Shown piece after piece: positions 1 through 10,900 of a stretch of 64,000 nt of DNA. Below the pieces are notes generated by a model. That model ran no database searches and was not told the origin of the DNA. It saw nothing but the letters and a program-made list of their open reading frames with translations. The position numbers and the translations under genes are program-made. This stretch comes from Dipetalonema caudispina (Eukaryota; Nematoda; Chromadorea; Rhabditida; Onchocercidae): assembly GCA_013365325.1 (NCBI GenBank), contig JABVXV010000069.1:124001-188000 (forward strand), read 5' to 3'. The stretch's first letter is position 1; each line of letters begins with the position of its first letter.

Positions 1-3000
1 TTTTTCGTGCTATTGAATTTGGTGCTCTCAAATTTAATATACTCAGCAAGTATAAAATCCTTGGATCGTACAAAATCTCTTTCAGCTTGTAGGAAAATGG
101 AGGTGTTGTTAGTCGAGATACGGTATGTTCTTCTTCTGTAGGTAAGCCAAAGTGAAAGTCGATACCTAAAGCATATGAGGAAATGTTATGGCTGAAGACA
201 ACTTTTTTTTTAATTTCCTCCTTCATGCAAAAATTGATGAAAGAGTTTTAATTGAAAATATTAACTTATGATAAATTATGATTTGATAATTGTTGTAACA
301 GTTTACTGTGTCTGCAATGTATAAAAAAAGTGATCAAAATTAAGAACTGTATGAGAAATACGCTTGCAGTTCCCAATTTTGATCAGTTTTTATGTGTTCC
401 ATTGTGGACTAAATAATAGAATGGAACTTCAGTATAACAGTGATCGATAACTTTAATTTGGCTCACCAAATTTCTCAGCAATTTCTTGTCTAAAAAAAGT
501 TCCGATACCACGATGTTTTAAGTCAACATGCCTAATAATTTGATCAACAAGCCATCCATACGTTATTGCATGATATCCTGTTTTAGTGCCTGAAATGGAA
601 AAGATAATTTATCTAAAGTATTGGTATTCTCGAGAATGTATTGATCTCCAAGTTTCACCAATGATACAAAACGAACCAGAGGATAATTAAACCTTGTTAT
701 CTTGTGGATAATAATTGTTTACACTAATCAAGAAACTCATATTTAACTATTTTTAATTCTGCCCCTTTCAAACATAACTTCAATTTCCTCTTTTAGGAAG
801 CAATAGTAGACATTTTTAAAGGAAATATGATTCTGGCGAAAATAAACATTGTTATCATAAAGTGAAAAAAACACCTGAAAGTAAGGACATGGGACTAATT
901 GCACCCTTGAATGATAAATTTAAAAGCGAATTACCGCTTAATCTAACCTGGTGTCCAATTCGGTTTCTGTCTTGCAACAATTTCGGCTATTTTCTTATGA
1001 TCAAATGCATCTTCCTTAGTGACTGGTTCACCAAAAGCTGCCAAGCCCGCCTGAAAAAATTTGAATGATATGGAAGTTCTATATCAGTAGTCTACAGTTC
1101 AAGCTAATAAATGCTAGTAAACAATAAAATATCAAAAAGCTTACACGGTGATTCATGATCCAACCAACAGTAATATTTTCCTTACCATTCTGACCAAATT
1201 CTGGCCAAAATTGACAAATGCGATCCGAATACTGTAGTTGTCCTCGATCAACCAGCATAGCTATACATAATGCACCCACTGCCTAATAAAACAGTTCAAA
1301 TCTTATATCATACCAAAGTACATTACACTCCCAAAAAGAGATTACAAACTTTAGTAGCAGAAAATACGACAGTTCTTGTATCAGATGTCCAAGGACGGAG
1401 TGAGCTTGCATCAGCGTATCCACCTTGTAAGTCGACTACTAATTCACCATTCCGATATATCGATATTGCCGCACCTTCTCGTTCCCATCCATCAGTGAAA
1501 TTCTTCCTGTAAATTGGGATGATGATGTAATGGGTCAAGGACGATGCTCTTTGAATTTGTCTATACATCTGAACAAATGACTCCACCGAAATGAATGAAA
1601 TGAATTTGTTTTGTATAACTTGAAATTAATCAAACTCAAAAAATAATTTCTACTGCTGGATACTTCACTTAATTAAATATTTCACTATTTCGAAAATCAT
1701 CAGTGCAGTAATTGTTAGGCATCATAACATCAAGAGATTGATGATAGGGATTCCCCCAACTTCATGGGATCTGTTGGTTGCTTTTTTTTTGTGATAATGG
1801 ATGATAATCCGTTTGTCCTATTCCGCCACACTGATTATTAATGCGCTGGAATACATCACATTGTTTCGAAATATAAAAATCTTTCGTCATAAATCGTCTG
1901 TATTATATTTATCATTAAATTTTTACACCTCGTTATACCAAAAGAACCTGTTTCGTAAGTCATAACTAGAAAACGGGAATTTTTATTGCTTCCAGTTTGC
2001 TGATTCTGTCTTTGTTAATGTATTCTTATTCTTTTAGTTGTAAAAGTAATGAAATTGGTTAAACAGATGGAAAGTAAAGGATAAAACAAGTTCTACAACA
2101 TTTCTTAGCTGACATTTGATAGGGTCCGATTAATTTTTATTCTCATTCTTTTTTCTCATGCGAAATTTTTTCAAAAAACTTTCTGATGAATATTTTTTGT
2201 TTGTAATTAAATTAAAGTGAAATATCACCAGGAAGTTTTTTGAAAAATATCATAGTTTTATCAATTATATCGCCATAATATATGTGATAATCAATTTAGT
2301 GTAAAAAAAAACATCGCATTCATTTTTTGTCTACTCGGTGCCCCAAAAATTCAAATGTTTTTGCTTCCTCTAACGATAATATTGATCAAGTAAAAATGGA
2401 AAGTGATCATAAATAACAGTAACAATTGTTATTATATGGTATGCACTGCCTTCATCAAATATTTTTCCAATTGCATTTTTTGAAATGAATAAGTTAGAAA
2501 CATAAGAAAATGCTATTTATGTGCTCTTATCAAACGATCAATTTTCGATTAATTGTTCATTTGATAAGAGCACATAAATAATAAGTCCTTTCTTTTTAAT
2601 GTGCTCTCTTCATCCATGCAAATTATTTCATTGTAATTTGCATTGAAATAAGACATTTCTAAAATGAAGCTAATTAGTCGATTAATAGATAGAAGAATTT
2701 CCAGCAGCTTTAAAATGTGAAAAATAAGAGTGAAAAGCTCTAAAATGGCTCTTAAAGTAATATGAAAATTTTATTCAAAACCCATACAATTAAATTTATG
2801 TTAGTTCGAGGTGTTATCGAATGCACTTTCAATAGGTATAAATAAATTTGCTACAAATTCATTAAGAAAAACATTTCAACAGTTCGGATCAGATATATGT
2901 ATTACGTATTAGGCTTCTATAGCCCTTTCTGATACGATTATATTTGCAGCAGGTAATAACAGTTCATGGAGTTGACAATCATTCTATGACGAAAAGAATT

Positions 3001-3723
3001 TTTTGGGGTGTAAAGTGTCAGTTCAATATTACCAATGTCTTCATATTCATAGGCTTTTTTTAACCGATGACGATGAGTATGGCAATGAATGATGCAGGCA
3101 AAATCGCAAAACTTTAAAATGAAAGTAAAAAATTTAGTCGAGTGACAAAAGGAATTAAAATTACTTGTCTTGTCACAAAAAAAAGAAAAAAAAAAACAGT
3201 AATTATTATCAAAATCGCTGCAATATTAAATTGATTTCATTCGATTAAATTTTACAACGACTAGCTGATCCTAAAAATAGGTATTCTTCAGAGTTTCGAG
3301 GAAAATAATTCTGATTTATGAAGCGAATACGATTAACAAAAGTTGTCTCGCTTAGTTTAAACTAGCATGTTTTACAGAATACAAGTTTTTCATTTAAATT
3401 TACGAACATTTTTCAAAAAACAAATGTTTGCTAAATATTCCATACCTGAAAACTTTTTCGACTTCGACAAATTGTTTCGTAGTTGTGCCAAATATATTAT
3501 TAGCCAAATGACGATGATTGCCTTTTACTTGAGACATGATTAGATCCGTATCAAAAACTGATATAGCTAACAAATATTGCCCACAAATAAAGCTGCTAGT
3601 GACAGTCAAAGAATTCACTGCAATTTCAGTGGGCGGTACAACTATTAATGACGTTCTCTCTTCCACACTGTTGTGATCCTCTATTGCTTCGAACGCATTT
3701 TCAAGTGCTTTTTTGTCCTCCAT
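1..3723 (-). CDS. LACT-family serine beta-lactamase-like protein (C-terminus off the left edge)
   Basis: Six exons on the minus strand (5' to 3'): 3723-3446, 1506-1350, 1282-1145, 1050-948, 589-467, 165-1. Phases agree and give 321 complete codons; the gene continues past base 1. The family (C. elegans lact genes, mammalian LACTB, bacterial EstB and class C enzymes) shares the serine beta-lactamase fold and acts as peptidase or esterase; the substrate here is unknown. Visible signs are the nucleophile motif SATK (Ser142, Lys145), preceded by [12 protein letters not shown] and [10 protein letters not shown] and followed by [51 protein letters not shown] and [11 protein letters not shown]. These match the nematode family as I remember it. 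The first exon ends VEKVFR and joins NFTDGW across a 1.9-kb intron, as in relatives. ATG 3723 lies 6 nt after an acceptor-like ttttcag, consistent with trans-splicing. The first 70 residues are not family-like and may be partly mis-modelled. Which lact paralogue it is cannot be said. Confidence 0.85.
321..395 (-). repeat. imperfect hairpin in a lact intron, pre-miRNA-like
   Basis: The arms 325-349 and 367-391 are complementary over 25 positions with a 17-nt loop. Read on the minus strand, the sense of the host gene, two of the three non-identities become G-U wobbles and one C-C mismatch remains. A weaker pairing extends the stem outward by a few bases. It lies wholly within the intron 166-466. 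Size and shape fit a metazoan pre-miRNA, but a small inverted-repeat element is equally possible, and I do not recognise a known miRNA seed. Confidence 0.4.
1507..3445 (-). other. first intron of the lact gene
   Basis: AT-rich intron of 1.9 kb. The donor (CAG then gtatgg) at its right end and the acceptor tttacag at its left end fit nematode splice sites. No coding segment could be supported inside it. It carries the perfect inverted repeat listed separately at 2514-2580. Confidence 0.7.
2514..2580. repeat. 21-bp perfect inverted repeat with 25-nt loop
   Basis: The left arm 2514-2534 and right arm 2560-2580 are exact reverse complements. The spacer continues with partial pairing (about 7 of the next 9 positions), so the whole can fold into a stem of nearly 30 bp with a short loop. 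It is inside the first intron of the lact gene. Pre-miRNA or a small foldback element are both possible; nothing in the sequence decides. Confidence 0.6.
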
Positions 3724-4179
3724 ACAAAACTGAAAACATCAACAGCCAACAATGCGTATTACAATGAAACGCTTCGAATATTATCAATAATATTTGTCAT
3801 CGTAAGCAAAATCATATCAGAAATACAATTTAGATTCACTTTCAAACAAAGCAATTCTAAATAATTCAACTACATATGAAACAAGTGACATACACCAGAT
3901 AATTTGTTCAATCCCGAGGTAAAATTAATAAATCAATAATATAATTTATTGCTATGTACATATCCAATAATTTCTTTTTTTATATCTTGATATTATTTAC
4001 TACTAATTTTTAGCTGTCTTCAAAAGCATTAATTGCCAAGTAAATCGTAGATGCATTCGTAATTATTCTGTGTACAAATCTTTTCTGATTTTTACCGTTT
4101 GTTTTGCATAAAAAAAAAAGATTACAAAAAATTTTAAAAAGAAAGTTTCAGAAATTACTTAACCATTTCATACATTTAT
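3724..4179. promoter_or_regulatory. short divergent intergenic region between the lact gene and the 4180 gene
   Basis: About 455 bp separate two start codons pointing away from each other, so the promoters of both genes must lie here or overlap their 5' exons. On the minus strand a ttttcag ends 6 nt before the lact ATG and may be a spliced-leader acceptor. No TATA box or other core element is convincing in this AT-rich DNA. Confidence 0.35.
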
Positions 4180-6512
4180 ATGTTTCAAAAGTGGTCAGGT
4201 AGGGTTCAAGGTCATTGGAGAAATACAAAATTAACTCAAAACATTTGCGGCATAAATCAGGATGAAACGGATGGTAGTAATAAGGATAACGGTGATGTTT
4301 ACGAGGATATTGATGAACTCAAACAACGCCTACTGCCAACTCTGACCGCTATATATGAACAGGTAAGTGAATGTACGGTCACTGGAAATATGAATTTGTA
4401 AGTTAAAGGATTCATGTTTAAAGAAATTTCGTTGAGTTATTTTTTTCTCTAGCTTACTTTGCCATACTTTCTTCTTACATAAGATGAGGTGTTTATATCA
4501 GAAAACCGTGAAAACAATCTTTTCGCAGGGCGGTCATGTAACAGTATGGCGAATGCCAACCGAAATATCACAATCACGATTGGCTGGTCGTTATAAGCCA
4601 TCTAATGCTTGCACAATAATTGCCGTCAAACTGATTGAATATATCTATCGTGAAGGCATTATATTACGGCCTACCCGAATATCACTTGCAAGCAAAAGAA
4701 ATGGTGTCAGATCGCACCCACGATTCCGAAAATGGCCATCGAAAATATTTGCCGAATTTGAAAGAACACAACCAATTATGGTACAAATTCTTTTTTGCTT
4801 TCCCAACTGCCATCACATGAAATGTACTCATGCAAATGATAACATGATAAAAATTATTGATCTTCAAAACTTTTCTTGTAACAATTTGCATACTTCAAAA
4901 TGTCTGATTGAAGGATACAATTTGAAAATTTTCATTTATAATGTTCATTTGATTGTAATTTCTCATTCATTCATCTGAGAAATATCATATTTGTGTTTGA
5001 ACAATTCTTCAACAATCACATAACAACAGTAGCAATAGCAAACTACTAATTAAATTTTGTTCTTACAGCGCTGTTCAGCACAACTGTTAAATGCCTTCAT
5101 TAACGCCATCATTGAAGGTAACGAAATACACGAGCAGCAAATGGCCAAACGACAACCATTCTGTTCTTGTTACGATCGCCATGCGGAAACATTCACTATT
5201 CCACAGGTATCACCGTTGCGGAGGATAGATTAAGAGCTTCTGCTTTTTTTCACATGCAATAAAAATTCTTCCTAAGCAGTTTTCTGCATTTAATTTATTG
5301 ATAATTTCAAGAATACTAACAGAGTTGATTAATGAGAACTAATTTACTAATTTTTATTTATGATATATTGTCGAAATTAAGAATAATTTAAATGGATTCA
5401 TTTACTCTTAAAAATTTTGCAAAATAATGCATAGGCACTGGAGGGATGTGGTAATGTATTTCGAGAAATTGAATATGCTACTGTACGTGGGAAAATTATT
5501 TATAATTTGAAACCATTTTTGCTGACACCTATAAAAAGGTACAACTTCTAACTTTTTCTTTCTCGATCATATATATTCTGAATACTTTTCTTTCCTGCTG
5601 CGAATTACCGCATCTTATAGTTTATGAAATGTGACTTTGATTTTTGCTTCTTATTCCTTGATAATTCAGAAAACTAAAGCTTCATTAAAATTGTAATTTT
5701 CCATCTCAACTAATTAGGAAAGAGCTAGACCCTTTTGAAATAAAGTACGTATGGCTAGGCAAAAAGGCTTTTTTTACAACAAAAAAAAAAAAAAAGACAT
5801 AATCTAACAAATCCACATGTAATTTCCAATATTGTGAAAAATAAAATAAACTGTAGATCTTTGTTGCAGTGACTTTCTCAAGGATCATTTACAAATTTAC
5901 ATGATACTTATCTTATTTGAACGATCCGTTTTACTGGTCTATGAGCGTGAATGCAACGCTATATTTCTGCTAGACACACACACACATTTGCAGACAAAAA
6001 ATATGAAGACAGGTAAACAGAGAAAACCAAAAAGTAAAAGAAAGACCGATACTAATTTTGATAATTTACGAAATCCATTTTATTCCAATTCCTTCAATTT
6101 TATAGAAGCAATCTGTTTCAGGAGGTTTGATCGCTATGTGTTCACTAAATGATTTAGATTGGCTGATTAAATGGATGTGTAAAAACGTTTTCCCGGAAAC
6201 AACCTGTAAACTGAATTGCGATCAGGTAATGATCGAAATCAAATTCAATACATCGAACTGAATTTTCCCTTTCGAAATAATAATGCAAAGTTAATTGAAC
6301 AATATATCTATTCATTATTGTTGATATAATTGATGCAATTTTGACAGTTCATCATGTGTTTACAGTCCTTCGAAGTATCCGTATTAGCCTTCAAGGGACA
6401 ACTCCATGAGGATGATCATCCACTATTCGTGCCACGAGAGGTGGATACGCTTCATATCTTTCCGGGACAGCATATCGATCAAACATTCCAATTGCAAATG
6501 CAAATGCGATGA
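4180..6512 (+). CDS. unassigned nematode protein, about 310 aa, six exons
   Basis: Exons: 4180-4362, 4529-4780, 5069-5206, 5435-5538, about 6122-6225, 6366-6512 (stop TGA). I do not recognise the family. Junctions 1-2, 2-3, 3-4 and 5-6 keep phase with good nematode splice sites. Coding-like stretches include TVWRMPTEISQSRLAGRYKP, ACTIIAVKLIEYIYREGI, LLNAFINAIIEGNEIHEQQM, GCGNVFREIEYATVRGKI, GGLIAMCSLNDLDWLIKWMC and HIFPGQHIDQTFQLQMQMR at the C-terminus. No signal peptide or transmembrane segment is evident, so a cytosolic or nuclear protein is likely. Exon 4 ends in phase 2 at the gtacaa donor, but exon 5 needs phase 1 at its ttttcag acceptor. A missed micro-exon, another splice site or a one-base error is therefore present. 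In the second half of exon 2 another frame is also open, so that part is less secure. Confidence 0.6.
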
Positions 6513-6543
6513 ATTAAGACAAATGAATTAAAAGCGATTTTCG

Positions 6544-6549
6544 AATAAA
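6544..6549 (+). promoter_or_regulatory. polyadenylation signal AATAAA
   Basis: A canonical AATAAA lies 32 bases after the stop codon of the gene ending at 6512, a typical nematode 3'UTR distance. It supports that stop as the true end of the gene. Confidence 0.6.
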
Positions 6550-7905
6550 TTCATAAAAATATAACAGTTTAACGATTCACGCATCTTAGACACAAATATC
6601 GAATATTTGATTAAAAATAACTGTACTTATCATTAGAACGCGCAATATATTGTGGCAGAGAACATATCAGGCAATCCGGAATAAATCGATTGTAGTCGTA
6701 GGATAAGTCGGTAAGTCTTGTCCTGTATGCCATCAAGATCGAGTGAAGGGTGCAGTAGCTGTTGTATCTGCAAGAGACAAATTTTGAATTCAATCAAAAA
6801 GCATAAAATTTCTACAACCTCGGATCTCATATTCGAAGCAAATGCTCAACAACTGAACTATAAATTCGCTAAAACATTGTACCTCGTTTGACTTTGCATG
6901 AATGTTTCCATTCCTTTAAAGTAACAACAAAAATTCAAAAATATATCAAACAGATACTTTTAAAATTCGTGTGTATTAGTGCTTGAGCCTTCGAATCTGG
7001 CGAAATGGCTCCGATAATCGAGACGAATTTGATTCTCTTATCATATGAGTGATACGATGATCATCAATCACTTCACCAACCAACAATTAAGACAGTTATT
7101 AAGTCAGTCATGTTACTCTCTAATTTTTAGATCTCATATGAGAGGTGTGATTAAAAACTAAAACGGATATTGTTTTTCGGTTATGGAATAATTCTGAAGA
7201 GCATATCATATCTTATTGAGAAAGAATGAAGTAAAATACTGGAACAGGTCGGAACTTGTTACCTAAAACTTACCAGAAGTGTATAATATCATGAAGTGAA
7301 ATAATTTCATGCATGTCTCATAGTTGTGACACAGAGTTAAAAATGATGGAAACTAGTATTTTTACTCTCCTGGAACATTATACGTATCACAGTTTGGTTT
7401 CCTAAGAGTAAATCGATACATAAAATTATGATCAGTACTGTTTCTGATTATTGCGATCATTCTGGTGTAAGTCAAATATAACTATCATTGTCTTCTGCCA
7501 ATGTTTAACTTTGCTTCACTTTCACCTCTTAAGTTTCACAATCATAAATTCATTCAATCACACATGAATATACAATTCTTCGAGAATTCATAACTGACAT
7601 AAATTTGACGCGACAATCGTTTACTTTTATGTTTGCGTTTTTATCATTAAAAATTTAAATTCAAATTTTGTAAACAAAATTTGTATTCAGAATATATGCT
7701 GATAGTGTGATTTCTGATCAAACAATATGTTTTACATTACACTTAAATGTATTTTATCTTTTACAACTGGCTGTATCGGCTGTTTTATCGGCGATCGAAT
7801 ATTAAAGTGGTTGAAAAATGTAAATGATATTCACTTATAAAGCAAATTACTTTGAAGGCGATGTTCAGTTTTGTTGTTGTTCAAGATTTTGCGCGGTTTA
7901 CTTAC
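6550..7905. other. intergenic, no gene seen
   Basis: About 1.35 kb of AT-rich DNA between two genes on the same strand. All reading frames are short and lack splice-bounded, family-like segments. Promoter sequence for PSME4 is expected in the right part, but no element can be named. A tRNA-like A box near 6840-6868 (minus strand) lacks a matching B box. Confidence 0.5.
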
Positions 7906-7907
7906 AG
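7906..7907 (+). promoter_or_regulatory. candidate spliced-leader acceptor of PSME4
   Basis: A tttacttacag sequence ends at 7907, 26 nt before the ATG at 7934, with no upstream exon that could donate to it in frame. This is the usual setting for a nematode trans-splice acceptor. It is an inference only. Confidence 0.35.
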
Positions 7908-7933
7908 TGATTACTTTGAGTATAAAGTGCCAA

Positions 7934-10900
7934 ATGAGAATAATAGACGACAGAGGCGAAAATGAAGCGAAAATGTTGAAAGAAAAACAGGTAAATTATT
8001 ACTGCTATCTTTATTGTATTCCCGTTGTTTGTAATTGTATCAAATCATCACTTTATTTCCTTATTGTCATTTTTCTTTAAATAATTTCATTGTTATTTAT
8101 TTTACAATTTTTGTAAATTATTTCTGTAACAGTAACGAACTACAGTCTTTGTAAAATACTCTTTCAGAATGTGATCTTAACAGATTGATGAATAGAAATA
8201 GATTTTTTAAATTTCCCCTAACTTTTTACGATATCTATTTTGATGTTAAAAAAAAAAAAAAAAATAGCATCAGTAATAAGGGCTACTGTATTATCGCTAT
8301 CATATCATCAAATATGCATTGACATTCTATTTACTTTCTTTCTTCCAAAAGCGAATTACATTTAATTTATATTGTTCATCTATAAAAGTTCACTATCTTT
8401 TGCATATGCACAGAAAATTGGTAGACTAGATGAAAGAAATAAATGCAAATCAAGATTAGTGATGACCTCTTCGATCAGATCTTTGAAGCCCGAGATTTTC
8501 TCTTCATCTTGTCTCTTGTATTTTGTTTAAAATATGTCTAAACATTTCCGGATCTTCTTTAGTATTTCCACTTAATTTAATGATACGCTTATCTTCTAAA
8601 TACGAAATTCACTTCCTTAAATGGAATGGAAAATCTTAATTTCTTTTTCCCGCAGAATTAATATGTAAAATGTGCAAAACCTAAATGATTTGTATCCATC
8701 TGTTCCCAAGCTGACATCTACGTATTTATACATCTTACACTTCTGTACAACATCAACAGAAAAATATAAAAGACAGTTCATCAGACTAATATGTAAATTT
8801 TTGTTTTTTTATAGGGAGAAGAAAATGGTTATGTTTATACAAGTGCAGAAGGTTACTTGCGTGATAAGCCGAAATTTCAACGTACGCGGCGAGAATATTC
8901 TTACTTACCGTACTATGAAAATATCAATCGGAATGCTTCTTTTTGGTTGGAGCAGATAAAAGCAGGCCTAGCCGCTTCCACCTTATCATACACTACTGAT
9001 TCAGGGATTTCTTTTTGGATGAATCAACTTAGCCAGTTTGTTTCCTTTTTTCATCCATTTGACAACTTATCTAATCAATTAATAGATTGCTATGAAAACA
9101 AAAAAAAAAGTTTAAACTATTTCAGATATTTAAACCGTTTCTATCATCGTTTCTCCAAAGCCGACCATATAAAACTAATCAAATTTATTTACAATGTTAT
9201 ATTGGAGCCAGATTATGACCGAAGGCTTATTCATAAAGCTTGTTCATTGATTAAAACGCTGATTAAGTAACTTTTACACACATTATCGAAAAGTTTCTCT
9301 CTCAATCCATGCATTTATTTGCCGGTTTGATGCAATAATTTCTAAAATTCATGATGTAATAAGTTGGATTTCCACAACTGTGATTGAATTTCAGGAGGAA
9401 TCGATTCTGCAAGTAGTTGATAATACATTGAATTTTGATTCATTCTCCGATTCATTGTTTTATAGTCAGCATTGTTTATCATTTCAGTGACGAGATAATC
9501 AAACGTAGCGATCTGACCTTACCGTGGAGACCAATCTATGATTTGTACACAGAAGTGGTTTACAAACGAAATCGTAAACATTTAGAAAAATCAAACATTC
9601 GTTCGGCAGTTCTAGCTGTTAAAGAATTATTTCCATTATCAGCGACAAAGGAAATTTTGGACGAGGTTTACTTCTGAAAATACTTCTTGAAACAAAGCTA
9701 AAGTATAGCCAAGATAGCCAAGTATGATGCGACATTTCAGATACGTCCGTTTATTGATGTGTGGAACGATTATGCAATGGCTAGATTCGTGAGTTTATTC
9801 TCAGCTTTTGTGCCACTTAAAATGACCAATGAGGAACATGACCTCTATGGTGCTGGACTATGGTACGACGAAATCTGGTACTTTTATAATTTTGTCGAGA
9901 TGAATAGCTCCTGGGAAAGTCGCATACAACATGTATTCTCCGCGTATGCTTTTCTATCCTCTTTTTTTTTTCGCAACTATGTAATTTTCAACATTAAAAA
10001 AGTAGAAGTTTGATATGAAGTTGCAAAATGGTAAAACCTATCACTTCATGAGATATGAGTTCTATCCTCTGACCTTCAACCTTACGGTTTAAAAACTAGT
10101 TATGTTTTTATTTCTGATTAAAAAACTGTAACTATTAGCAGACTTCGAAATCGTCTGTTTTAATTTAAGGAAGCAGAATTTTTTTTTTTGATCATGAATG
10201 ACAATTAATGGAAGAAGTCTAAAAGATTTTGTTTTATTACTGAAATGAAAAAGAACAGGTAGAAGCAAGTTTATTCTTCCATCAGACAATCCTTCCGTAT
10301 TTGATGTATTACTTCTTTCAATTCTCCGCACAATAAAATACGTTTTTGCAAATTCCCCGGAACTCAGGCCTATAATCCTTCAACTAGACGTGTGATATTC
10401 TGGCTAGGAATGCAGAAGATTCTCCAGATGTTCTGTTACATTGGTGAAAATTCTACATGATAATTTTGAGACTTTAGAAGCTAAGTGTGATTTATGTGGA
10501 GAGTGTGTAAGTAAAGTATGTTTAAAGTTTTGTAAAAGATATATAAAGAATTGCAAAATAAATCTTACTTTCCACCCTATATACCACTGTCCACCCTGTT
10601 CTTGACGCTGTTGTATTGTGTGAATAATTCTAATCGACCTTAAATTTTGCGAAGACGTTGAATAGTGAAGTGAAAAGAATTAAAATACCATGCCAATTTG
10701 AAAATCGATTGTTTCATAGGTATAAAATTTCTCCAAACATTATGGTGAAAAATAAGCATTCAAAGTGCAATATGTAGTTTAATCACATTTAAGTGATTAA
10801 TGTTATTCGAATAATACAGAGAATTAATATTTAAATTGAGGAAAGGCTGAACATCCGAAACAATGAAAATAGTAGCTTTAATATTTAGGAAATAATGGAT

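Noticed and set aside
6795..6868. tRNA-like sequence on the minus strand (A box resembling tagttcagttg).
   Set aside because: No matching B box (GGTTCRANNCC) and no acceptor-stem pairing; at best a decayed tRNA-derived repeat.
9036..9125. Continuous reading across 9036-9125 in PSME4.
   Set aside because: Although open, the stretch is AT-rich with gtttgt and ttcag borders; removing it restores the family match (LSQYLNRFYHRFSKADH).
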